The notes below the pieces were generated by a model, which worked only from the letters and a program-made list of their open reading frames with translations, searched no databases and had not been told where the DNA came from. Below are positions 1 through 6,258 of a stretch of DNA of 6,258 bases, piece after piece. The number at the start of each line of letters is the position of its first letter. Within the stretch, counting starts at the first letter, position 1. Made by a program: the position numbers and the translations under genes. The DNA is from Ferruginibacter sp. Its GTDB lineage: Bacteria; Bacteroidota; Bacteroidia; Chitinophagales; Chitinophagaceae. The DNA lies in NCBI GenBank assembly GCA_025352435.1, contig JANXTN010000032.1, forward strand, positions 1-6,258, written 5' to 3'.

Positions 1-453
1 AAAGCTGCTCAGACAGTTGGAGGTGATGTCAGAGGAAAACAATCTGCAGCTATTTTGGTAGTAGCAGGCAAAGCAAGCGCACAACCATGGAACGATAAAC
101 TGATAGATTTGAGAGTTGACGATAATGCGCTGCCCCTTGTAGAACTTGAAAGACTACTTAGTTTATACAGAGCTTACGAACACATGGATAAGGGTGACTT
201 GGCAACAGAAAAAAATGATATGAAACTGGCAATGGACGAATACGGCGCTGCAATGAAAATGTTTCCTAAAAACCTTGAAATGCAATACTGGACTGCCATT
301 ACACTTGCCAACAATAAAAAAGTAAAAGAGGCAACAGCCATGTTGCAGAAAATTTATTTGCAGGATGCAAACTGGAGAGAACTTACTAAACGTTTGCCTA
401 AAGTAAATTTATTAAACGTAAGTGGGGAAGAGTTTAAAGCATTGATAAAGTAA
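1..453 (+). CDS. DUF1028 family protein with helical/TPR-like C-terminal tail (5' end missing)
   Basis: The reading frame is open from base 1, so the gene starts before the window; 150 C-terminal residues are visible, ending at TAA 451-453. The first ~50 residues carry the end of a DUF1028 domain: GGDVRGKQSAA, then PWND, then DLRVDD, followed by a leucine-rich helix. DUF1028 proteins resemble Ntn-hydrolases in fold and are of unproven function. The remaining ~90 residues (from about GDLATEKND) look like one or two TPR-type helical hairpins: acidic/aromatic helices with DEYGAAMKMFPKN and a following YWTAITLANNKKVKEA segment, a pattern typical of TPR units. I recall similar tails on Bacteroidota DUF1028 proteins. 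A TTG at 55 could be mistaken for a start, but it lies inside the conserved domain and is not the real one. The stop abuts the stop of the convergent minus-strand gene. Family assignment is fairly secure; the biochemical role is unknown. Confidence 0.85.
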   Translation, partial: KAAQTVGGDVRGKQSAAILVVAGKASAQPWNDKLIDLRVDDNALPLVELERLLSLYRAYEHMDKGDLATEKNDMKLAMDEYGAAMKMFPKNLEMQYWTAITLANNKKVKEATAMLQKIYLQDANWRELTKRLPKVNLLNVSGEEFKALIK

Positions 454-756
454 TTATTTGGAAGTTAATTTCTCCAGCATTGCATTGCTCATTGCCTCTG
501 AGTAAATACCATAGCCATTTACGAGGAGACCTTTTATGTTGTGGGCATGAGAAGAAATGGCATATAATACTGCCTGGTCTGATGGATCTTCATCAACATC
601 GAATCGAAAAGATTTATCAATTACAAATTCGTGTGGTTGTAGGCTTTTATTGCCTGCAATACATTCGAGGCAATTTTCTTTTAGATTGAAATCCTGTGTA
701 TATCCCTGCTTTTTCAAAGCATTGATTGCTTGACTCAGTGTATCGTAATTTTCCAT
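454..756 (-). CDS. Conserved hypothetical 100-aa protein (family often labelled 'phosphoribosylpyrophosphate synthetase' in Bacteroidota)
   Basis: A complete 100-codon gene starting at ATG 756-754 and ending at TAA 456-454. The protein begins MENYDTLSQAINALKKQGYT, has a KENCLEC segment with Cys at about residues 29 and 32, an acidic centre (FRFDVDEDPSD) and a conserved-looking ending VLYAISS...KGLLVNGYGIYSEAMS. From memory this matches a small family widespread in Bacteroidota that databases often name phosphoribosylpyrophosphate synthetase. That name is not credible: PRPP synthetases are ~310 residues with a PRPP-binding loop and a flexible catalytic loop, and neither is present. No signal peptide or membrane segment is visible, so it is probably cytosolic. 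No Shine-Dalgarno sequence precedes the start, as is usual in this phylum. It stands alone, convergent with the DUF1028 gene and divergent from the AIM24 locus. Function is unknown. Confidence 0.8.
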   Translation of the reverse strand: MENYDTLSQAINALKKQGYTQDFNLKENCLECIAGNKSLQPHEFVIDKSFRFDVDEDPSDQAVLYAISSHAHNIKGLLVNGYGIYSEAMSNAMLEKLTSK

Positions 757-943
757 GTTGGTTTATTTATTTTAATCAATGTACGATTAATATAAAAACT
801 GTCGGTTGCAGGGAGATTTTTGCTGACCATATTCTCCAAATTGAATAATCTCTGTTTTATAAATGGATATTAAAAATTACCGTTTATCAATTAGACATCA
901 TATTAAAATAGTGTCATTTATGGCATTTATAAAAATATAAACA
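757..943. other. Divergent intergenic region between the 100-aa gene and the AIM24 locus
   Basis: This AT-rich, 187-bp non-coding stretch must hold the promoters of both flanking genes. I found no perfect TAnnTTTG element in either direction. The closest is CAAATTGA at 837-844, which reads TCAATTTG on the minus strand (one mismatch) but lacks a TTTG at the -33 distance. A copy of an 11-bp sequence, TATTCTCCAAA (830-840), recurs inverted at 977-987 inside the AIM24 locus. A short inverted repeat GGAGA/TCTCC (812-816, 833-837) is too weak to call a hairpin. Confidence 0.5.
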
Positions 944-1737
944 ATGAGAACAAACCATGAAATCGATTACAAAATTTTTGGAGAATAATTACAATACGTA
1001 GAAATAGAACTTGACCCACAGGAAACAGTAATGGGAGAACCCGGAGCATTTATGATGATGGATGCTGAGATACAGATGAATACCATTTTTGGTGATAGTC
1101 TCAAAACAGCAATAACGGTGGAATTTTAGGAATGCTGATGAGTGCAGGGAAACATTTGCTTGTAGGCGAAAATTTATTCATGACTGCATTTACAAACCTT
1201 GGGCAAGGTAAAAAAAGAGTAAGTTTCGCAGCACCATATACAGGTAAAATTATTGCACTCGATCTTGCACAGTTAAATGGAAAAATAATTGCGCAAAAAG
1301 ATGCTTTTTTATGTGCAGCAAAAGGAGTAAGCGTTGGCATTGAGTTTCAACGCAGGCTTGGTACAGGCATTTTTGGTGGCGAAGGCTTTATAATGCAAAA
1401 GCTGGAAGGCGATGGAATGGCCTTTGTACATGCAGGCGGTTATGTTACAGAGCGCACTTTGCAACCCGGAGAAGTTTTAAAAATAGATACCGGATGTGTG
1501 GTCGCTTATACTGATGGAATTGACTTTGATATTGAATTTATAAAAGGCATCCGCAACTTTATGTTTGGTGGCGAAGGCTTATTTTTTGCAACGCTTCGTG
1601 GTCCAGGTAAGGTTTGGATTCAATCTTTACCCATCAGCAGACTGGCGGGGAGGCTTATGCAATACGGCTTAGGTAGCAGAAAAGAAGAAGGAAGTATTTT
1701 AGGTGGGTTAGGGAATTTGCTGAATGGAAGAGAGTAG
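944..1737 (+). pseudogene. AIM24 family protein (TIGR00266/DUF124 type), disrupted by a nonsense codon and a frameshift
   Basis: Three consecutive segments together spell one AIM24-like protein of about 264 residues, a normal length for the family. Segment one starts at ATG 944 (MRTNHEIDYKIFGE) and hits TAA at 986-988, where family members usually carry an acidic residue before LQYVEIELDP. The same frame then continues with LQYVEIELDPQETVMGEPGA and QMNTIFGD up to about 1096, after which it ends at TAG 1127-1129. The family sequence resumes in another frame as [18 protein letters not shown] from 1099, consistent with one base lost at about 1097-1098. From 1132 to TAG 1735-1737, 201 codons are intact and strongly family-like: [79 protein letters not shown]24 is named after a mitochondrial biogenesis protein; the bacterial function is not settled. 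The intact remainder suggests recent decay, a sequence error, or a still translated truncated product. Confidence 0.8.
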
Positions 1738-1754
1738 AAGATGTTATTGCAAAT

Positions 1755-1784
1755 AAAAAGCGCTCATAAAAATAAGCGCTTTTT
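1755..1784. terminator. Bidirectional intrinsic terminator
   Basis: A perfect 10-bp inverted repeat, AAAAAGCGCT (1755-1764) and AGCGCTTTTT (1775-1784), with a 10-nt A-rich loop. The stem has a GCGC core flanked by an A tract on one side and a T tract on the other, so the RNA from either strand ends in a hairpin followed by U residues. It lies 17 bp after the AIM24 stop and 24 bp after the minus-strand transglutaminase stop at 1809, which fits shared use by the two convergent units. Confidence 0.85.
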
Positions 1785-1808
1785 TATACAATTTATCTTC
1801 TTACATTA

Positions 1809-3710
1809 CTAACTTTCCTTTTTAATTAAAACAATTCTCCCTCTGTCTGCAGCATAGATTTCGTTAAAAAATTTTAGAACATTATTATATTCATTTTTAG
1901 AAAAATAGCCTGCCGTTCTTTCATTTTTTCTAACAACCTCTATAAAGTTATCTTTCACATAAAATGTAATACTATAAGCACCGTAATTGTTTTTTATAGA
2001 AACATTTTTAGGCATGGCTTCCACAACATAATTAGCCGGTATAGCAATTTTGATAGAGTCTTCATCCAGGTAAGAAGAATTAAATTGCAAATCATATTTC
2101 CTGTCATTGTCCTCCAATAATTTGCTGGATGATTTATTAAAAAAATTAGGTGCTATAAACAATCTCCTGCCTGTAATGTTTGCATAGTTTGGAGATGTTA
2201 TGGACAGTTTTTCTATGACTTCCGGCAACATGCCTTTGTTTTCTGTGTACTCAAAATTTTCAACAGAATAAGTTGGTAAACTGAGGGTATTATTGAGGTA
2301 ACGTTTTTTTTCATATGCTGTAGCTTCATGCATTAACCCATGCATATCATCCTGCTGCAGCCCGGTAAATCTGGTTACTACTTGTGCGGTCAAAGTGCCC
2401 TCTTCATTTATAACAGCATCCACTTTTCTTATCTGTAAATTATCAGCTGTTTTGTAGAATGGCGTTCTTACAACATGCCCACCATCATCATCAATTAACA
2501 GCGCTTTCCTATTGCCCGTAAAACTCCCCATGTAACCTGCACTTACGGTTTGGCTTGTGCACTCCAGCCACATAGTGTCTTTTGGTAAAGGCACGCATAC
2601 AATTGCATGGTTAAAATAAGGAGATGGAAAATCTTCTTTTAATCCACTCCTGTTTTCACCTGCAGTAATGAGCACATATTTTCCCGCTATATTTGCTTCT
2701 TTTAGCAGACTGACCATATAATTGGATAATGCTTTGCAGTCTCCATATTTTTTTGTCGCTACATAATTTGCATCAAATGGTTGCCAGCCACCAATACCAA
2801 GTTGTATGCTTATATATCTGGTGTTTTTTTGCAGGTAATCATACAACACTTTAATCTTTTCCTTGGGATTACTCAATCCATCTGTGAGCCTGTGAACATC
2901 TTGCTTCACATTATCAGGGAGCTGCTGCCTGTTGTTATTAAGCGTATTTATAAATTTACCCAGATTTGCCCATGAGCTCATATCTCCCGGGTAATCTTCT
3001 AATTCAAATTGAGACGGCGCAATAATTACCGTAGGTGAAAGTTCTTCCCAACCCGGCTGATAGGGTTCATGCACCAATGCCAAAAGCCTAGTCGTTTTCC
3101 ATTCATAACTTTTTTTAGAACTGCTTGCTGTCAATACTGGTTTGTCTTTGAATGCAATCTGCTTTATGCGTAACTCAAAATCTACAGGCGTCTCCACAAA
3201 AAATGCACTTTGCTCTACACTCAGTCTCGTATCTTCCAACGGATCCCATCTTGGTAAAAAGAAAATCCCATTTAGCTCTTGTTCATCTTCATATTCTACT
3301 GTGTATGGATATTGGTTGTAATAAAAATTATGGCGTTTTATTCTGTTGTCAGAGATGAGGCTTACATTATCAGAGGCCGAATAATCTCCAATATCTTTTT
3401 TCCTTACAGATTTTATTTCTTTGCCGGCTGCATCGTACAGGTGTCCTGATATGTTTTCAAGACTTTGCAGTTTATCATAATAATTTTGATAAGATGCAAA
3501 TTTTGCACCTTCTTCATTTAATATCGTAATAGCATACTTATGTGTAACAACCGCTTTGGATTTCGATTTAATATTCACCCTTAATTCTTCAAAACGCTTT
3601 ACCGCATCTGCATTTATTTTTAAAGAATCTGCTATGGTAGCTGCATTGTATTTTTGACAAAAACTTTTTTGGTTGATGAAAAACAGCATACAGATCAGTA
3701 ATCTCTTCAT
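1809..3710 (-). CDS. Exported DUF3857/transglutaminase-like protein, catalytic Cys and His present
   Basis: A 633-residue protein starting at ATG 3710-3708. The first ~19 residues (MKRLLICMLFFINQKSFCQ) form a signal peptide with probable cleavage near SFC/QK, so it should be periplasmic or outer-membrane associated; there is no lipobox. Residues ~40-200 fit the DUF3857 beta-rich domain. Residues ~265-400 are the transglutaminase-like core: KYGDCKALSNYM with nucleophile Cys325, YFNHAIV with His368, and WLECTSQ with Glu383 at the usual Asp position. The last ~120 residues are beta-rich with a DUF3858-like character. Transglutaminase-like folds of this kind can be proteases, amidases or crosslinkers; no substrate can be read from the sequence. 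The gene is the second of two on the minus strand, 4 bp after the stop of its paralogue, so the two are almost surely co-transcribed. The unit ends at the hairpin at 1755-1784. Family call is firm, activity inferred. Confidence 0.9.
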   Translation of the reverse strand: MKRLLICMLFFINQKSFCQKYNAATIADSLKINADAVKRFEELRVNIKSKSKAVVTHKYAITILNEEGAKFASYQNYYDKLQSLENISGHLYDAAGKEIKSVRKKDIGDYSASDNVSLISDNRIKRHNFYYNQYPYTVEYEDEQELNGIFFLPRWDPLEDTRLSVEQSAFFVETPVDFELRIKQIAFKDKPVLTASSSKKSYEWKTTRLLALVHEPYQPGWEELSPTVIIAPSQFELEDYPGDMSSWANLGKFINTLNNNRQQLPDNVKQDVHRLTDGLSNPKEKIKVLYDYLQKNTRYISIQLGIGGWQPFDANYVATKKYGDCKALSNYMVSLLKEANIAGKYVLITAGENRSGLKEDFPSPYFNHAIVCVPLPKDTMWLECTSQTVSAGYMGSFTGNRKALLIDDDGGHVVRTPFYKTADNLQIRKVDAVINEEGTLTAQVVTRFTGLQQDDMHGLMHEATAYEKKRYLNNTLSLPTYSVENFEYTENKGMLPEVIEKLSITSPNYANITGRRLFIAPNFFNKSSSKLLEDNDRKYDLQFNSSYLDEDSIKIAIPANYVVEAMPKNVSIKNNYGAYSITFYVKDNFIEVVRKNERTAGYFSKNEYNNVLKFFNEIYAADRGRIVLIKKES

Positions 3711-3714
3711 AATA

Positions 3715-5718
3715 TTATTTAATCTTTTTAAAAACGATTTGCTCGCTTTGTTTTTTTACGATCTGCCCATAAAACTCTCGCAGAGATTCATAATCCTCTG
3801 AAGAAAAAACTGCTTTGTTAAACCTTAACAGGCATTTTAAATAAATATTATTCGCATCCTTGCTCACAATATATTCAAACAAGCCCTCATCCTCATTGTA
3901 TTTCATTTTTGCAGATTTGGGTATTTCATCCACCTTATAACCTTTTGGAATTTCCATGTTTACTATAATAACTTCTTCTGTTTTATAAGGCATCTCTACA
4001 GGGTAGTTTCTTGTGGCAGCAGTAAAGGGGTTTGTTTTGTAAGCTTCGCCAAACAAGGGGTTAAAGTAAACAATATCTTCATTAAGGTTAAAAGAAAAAT
4101 CATACGCAATCTTCATTTTTTCATCGGGATTTTTTAAAGAATCCAGTCTGTTATTGGTTAATGTAATGTCGTAACTAAAACCGTCTTTTATTTTTTTAAA
4201 ATAGTTATCTATTTCGTTGTCTTTAGTATCTTCTCTAAAATTATAAGATTCATAATATCCAAGGTTAGAGGTAAACGAACCCTGTAAATTCTTGCCATCG
4301 TCGCTATTGGAAATAAAAATAGAAGTCAGTTTACTTTCGGTTAAACTATCAGCCAATAAATTAACTAGAGTGGGCGGATCATTAATTAATCTTCCATAAC
4401 CATTGTAGCAGTATTGAGGTAAGTAATTAAAACCAAGTTTTTTTCTAGTGGCATCCAGCATGTAAACTTTGTTATTTATAGTAACCCTTGCAACTACATA
4501 ATTAAATTTTTTAATTAAGGGATACATCTCATAAGCCTTTCCGTTATCTGTAGTGCTTAGTAAAACCGGGTCAGCATTTATCTGCGCCTTTTTTAGCATG
4601 GCAATAAGCAGCAAATTTATTTCTGCCACGTTTCCTTTTTTAGATGAAAAAGATCTCTTTAAATTTTCGGGTAAATAAAGTGCATTATAATCTGTACAGG
4701 TAAAATTATTCCGCACGTAATTAAAAATACTTTTAGCATTGTTTAAGGCATCGTTGCCTTTCAATATGCCGTTTAATTCGTCGCTCATCCAGTTATTTTT
4801 ACCTGATAAATCGGCACCAAACTGCTCATCTTTCATTAAAGTTGTAACCAATTCATTCCATGTAGACATGTAAGGTTTCGGAGGAGCTTCAGGATAATTT
4901 AAAGACCTTAATTGAAATTCTATTTTAGAAATATAATTGCTTGTAGTAGTGGTAAATTTTTCTTTTAGCATTGGTTTTAAATCAGCCAATGACCATTTTA
5001 AATGATTGGTGGTAGCACGATACACGCCTACTTCTGATCTCCCAGTTCCGTTATTAAATAAAAGATTGAAAGCTTTAAAGCCTTGTTCTGTTTCGGGTTT
5101 CAAATCATAATAACCACCAGGTAAAAATATAAAATCAAATAATGTTGGTACTGTTATTTCGTACTCACTTTGTAAAACCGGCACCTTATCCTGAAAATAC
5201 CAGCTTCTTAAATTGTATGCATTTTTAGAAACAATGGTGTAAGTATATTCTATTATGCATCCTTCTTTTAAATTTGGTAATGTAAATTTCTTTATGCTGT
5301 ATTCTTTTGATGCCTTATCATTGAATACAGATTCCTTATCCATTTTTGTAGGTACAACAACGTTGTTTTCCAGGTTGTACGTTACAGCTTCAATTCTATC
5401 TACCTTGTCTTCCAGGTTGTTTCCTTTATATAGCGGAATTTCTACGGTAGCAAGATCAAACTGATTTTTGTTTAGTATCCTTATTTTTTTGTGATACACA
5501 TATTCAATGTTAAACCAATCTGCATTATCAGTAACATAGGTGGCCACACCCTTATCAAATAAAATCACAGCTTGCGCATTGCTGTCAATGCTGTAAATTT
5601 TTGGTGCAAAATCCTGCTGGGTAACAGAGCCAAACTTATATTTAGACAGAGAAATTTTTTGAGCAAACACAGCAGTTGCTAAAATAACAAATGTTATAAG
5701 GAGGTATAAATGCCTCAT
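3715..5718 (-). CDS. Exported DUF3857/transglutaminase-like protein with degenerate catalytic triad
   Basis: A 667-residue protein starting at ATG 5718-5716. A clear signal peptide covers residues 1-20 (MRHLYLLITFVILATAVFAQ), with cleavage expected near FA/Q. Residues ~55-215 match the DUF3857 domain (ADWFNIEYVYHKKIRILN, NLKEGCIIEYTYTI). Residues ~320-435 have the transglutaminase-like fold, but in place of GDCK there is KKGNVAEINLLL, so the nucleophile position is Val364. The His position in KFNYVVARV is Tyr407; only Asp422 (YMLDAT) remains. The alignment to the downstream paralogue needs no gaps around these motifs. The C-terminal ~110 residues are beta-rich and DUF3858-like (MEIPKGYKVDEIPKSAKMKY). 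I recall GNVA-type members as common in Bacteroidota, so this is likely a stable pseudoenzyme or scaffold rather than decay: the frame is intact throughout. It is the first gene of a two-gene operon and is divergent from the ureohydrolase gene. Confidence 0.9.
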   Translation of the reverse strand: MRHLYLLITFVILATAVFAQKISLSKYKFGSVTQQDFAPKIYSIDSNAQAVILFDKGVATYVTDNADWFNIEYVYHKKIRILNKNQFDLATVEIPLYKGNNLEDKVDRIEAVTYNLENNVVVPTKMDKESVFNDKASKEYSIKKFTLPNLKEGCIIEYTYTIVSKNAYNLRSWYFQDKVPVLQSEYEITVPTLFDFIFLPGGYYDLKPETEQGFKAFNLLFNNGTGRSEVGVYRATTNHLKWSLADLKPMLKEKFTTTTSNYISKIEFQLRSLNYPEAPPKPYMSTWNELVTTLMKDEQFGADLSGKNNWMSDELNGILKGNDALNNAKSIFNYVRNNFTCTDYNALYLPENLKRSFSSKKGNVAEINLLLIAMLKKAQINADPVLLSTTDNGKAYEMYPLIKKFNYVVARVTINNKVYMLDATRKKLGFNYLPQYCYNGYGRLINDPPTLVNLLADSLTESKLTSIFISNSDDGKNLQGSFTSNLGYYESYNFREDTKDNEIDNYFKKIKDGFSYDITLTNNRLDSLKNPDEKMKIAYDFSFNLNEDIVYFNPLFGEAYKTNPFTAATRNYPVEMPYKTEEVIIVNMEIPKGYKVDEIPKSAKMKYNEDEGLFEYIVSKDANNIYLKCLLRFNKAVFSSEDYESLREFYGQIVKKQSEQIVFKKIK

Positions 5719-5866
5719 AGGATATTAATTTTAGTAGTAACGAATATAATCAATTCATATTGTAAACCATTTCTATTCAATAAAATATGTTTCTCAAATA
5801 ATTCAGTTTAATTAGTCTTCCATTATAAAAAACAAACTTTTACATTTGTTCCAAACTAATTTCTAC
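5719..5866. other. Divergent intergenic region between the transglutaminase-like operon and the ureohydrolase gene
   Basis: This AT-rich stretch of 148 bp should contain the promoter of the minus-strand operon as well as that of the ureohydrolase gene. A perfect -7 element was found only for the plus strand. For the minus strand the nearest match is CAAACTAA at 5852-5859 (TTAGTTTG on that strand, one mismatch), which would imply a leader over 120 nt and is not convincing. No hairpin or riboswitch-like structure was recognised. Confidence 0.5.
5841..5848 (+). promoter_or_regulatory. Bacteroidota-type -7 promoter element (TACATTTG) for the ureohydrolase gene
   Basis: TACATTTG matches TAnnTTTG, the -7 consensus of the primary sigma factor in Bacteroidota, at every fixed position. 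Transcription would start a few bases downstream, near 5855, giving a leader of roughly 10-15 nt before the ATG at 5867. No exact TTTG is seen at the expected -33 position (about 5816-5822 reads TCTTCCA), which lowers confidence. Confidence 0.5.
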
Positions 5867-6258
5867 ATGCAGGATCTACAGGATTTTTTAGTGCCTATTT
5901 CTTTTTCGGTTATTAATGAAGATGAAGGTTATGTAAACGGGCAACTGGGTGCACATATTATGACACAAAAAGATGAAGACTTTGATGTTGCCAATGCAGA
6001 TATTGTAATTATTGGTGTAAAAGAAACAAGGGGAAATGGAACTGCAGAAAAGGAAAACAATGCAGCAGATATTATTCGCAGGCAATTATACAGGCTGCAT
6101 TACTGGCATACAGATATTAAAATTGCTGATGCGGGAAATATAGAAATAGGCGCCAGTATTGCTGATAGTTATGCGGCAGTGAGAACAGTGTTGGAAGAAT
6201 TGTACAGGCTTAATAAAACTGTGGTGATCTTAGGTGGCTCACATGATGTAACGCTTGC
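5867..6258 (+). CDS. Arginase/agmatinase/formimidoylglutamase (ureohydrolase) family protein, 3' end missing
   Basis: An open frame from ATG 5867 runs off the end of the window; 130 codons are visible. Family markers are an alpha/beta strand ANADIVIIGVKETRGNGTAEKEN (the substrate-side G...RGNG loop), the segment ADIIRRQLYRLHYWHTDIKIADAGNI, and at the very end VVILGGSHDVTL. GGSHD matches the first metal-binding motif of the ureohydrolases (GGDHS in arginase), with His126 as the expected Mn ligand. The other two motifs (DxHxD and DxD) lie beyond the window. The RRQLY..HYWHTDIKIAD style and GGSHD are what I recall from Bacteroidota proteins annotated as formimidoylglutamase, the last step of one histidine degradation route, but arginase or agmatinase cannot be excluded. 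The product should be cytosolic: no signal peptide is seen. The start is supported by the TACATTTG element 18 bp upstream and by the absence of an earlier in-frame alternative with family similarity. Confidence 0.85.
   Translation, partial: MQDLQDFLVPISFSVINEDEGYVNGQLGAHIMTQKDEDFDVANADIVIIGVKETRGNGTAEKENNAADIIRRQLYRLHYWHTDIKIADAGNIEIGASIADSYAAVRTVLEELYRLNKTVVILGGSHDVTL

Noticed and set aside
480..689. 69-codon plus-strand open frame
   Set aside because: It lies wholly antisense to the well-supported 100-residue gene and its protein resembles no known family.
812..837. GGAGA/TCTCC hairpin as a terminator or attenuator
   Set aside because: The 5-bp stem with a 16-nt loop and no U tract is too weak to support a call.
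1090..1110. Programmed -1 frameshifting to join the two AIM24 frames
   Set aside because: The shift needed is -1, but no X XXY YYZ slippery heptamer occurs (the region reads AGT CTC AAA ACA), and the nonsense codon at 986 would still block full-length product.
1101..1340. 79-codon minus-strand open frame
   Set aside because: It is antisense to the AIM24 coding sequence, which has clear family similarity on the plus strand.
2781..3358. Two plus-strand open frames (64 and 68 codons)
   Set aside because: Both are antisense to the conserved transglutaminase-like gene and look like shadow frames.
3654..3710. Possible lipoprotein signal (Cys18) in the 633-residue protein
   Set aside because: The sequence before the Cys is KSF, which does not fit a lipobox; an ordinary signal peptide is more likely.
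5255..5464. 69-codon plus-strand open frame
   Set aside because: Antisense to the DUF3857 domain of the 667-residue protein, with no family resemblance.
5888..6085. 65-codon minus-strand open frame, Cys- and Phe-rich
   Set aside because: Antisense to the ureohydrolase gene; its hydrophobic look is a by-product of the AT-rich complementary strand.

Overview
The window looks like a chromosomal segment of a member of the Bacteroidota, most likely close to Chitinophagaceae. The grounds are AT-rich DNA, starts without Shine-Dalgarno sequences, a perfect TAnnTTTG-type -7 promoter element, and gene families typical of that phylum: DUF3857/transglutaminase-like exported proteins, a DUF1028 protein with a helical tail, an AIM24-family protein and a formimidoylglutamase-like ureohydrolase. 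The taxonomic call is inference from protein character; there is no rRNA or marker gene here.

Layout. Positions 1-453 (+) hold the 3' end of a DUF1028 gene. It meets, stop codon to stop codon with no spacer, a 100-residue conserved hypothetical gene on the minus strand (454-756). A 187-bp divergent intergenic region follows. Next is an AIM24-family gene (944-1737, +) that is broken near its 5' end by an in-frame TAA and a one-base deletion, while its last 201 codons are intact. A perfect 10-bp hairpin with A and T tracts (1755-1784) closes this gene and the convergent minus-strand pair behind it.

That pair (5718-3715, then 3710-1809, 4 bp apart) is an apparent operon of two exported DUF3857 plus transglutaminase-like proteins. 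The upstream member has lost the catalytic Cys and His of the transglutaminase fold; the downstream member keeps both. Divergent from the operon, across 148 bp, a ureohydrolase gene begins at 5867 (+) and runs off the window just after its first metal-binding motif.

No mobile element, CRISPR array, tRNA or rRNA was found, and no clearly new multi-gene system. The observations most worth following are the paired active/inactive transglutaminase-like proteins and the doubly lesioned AIM24 gene, whose downstream fragment is placed so that translation could restart.
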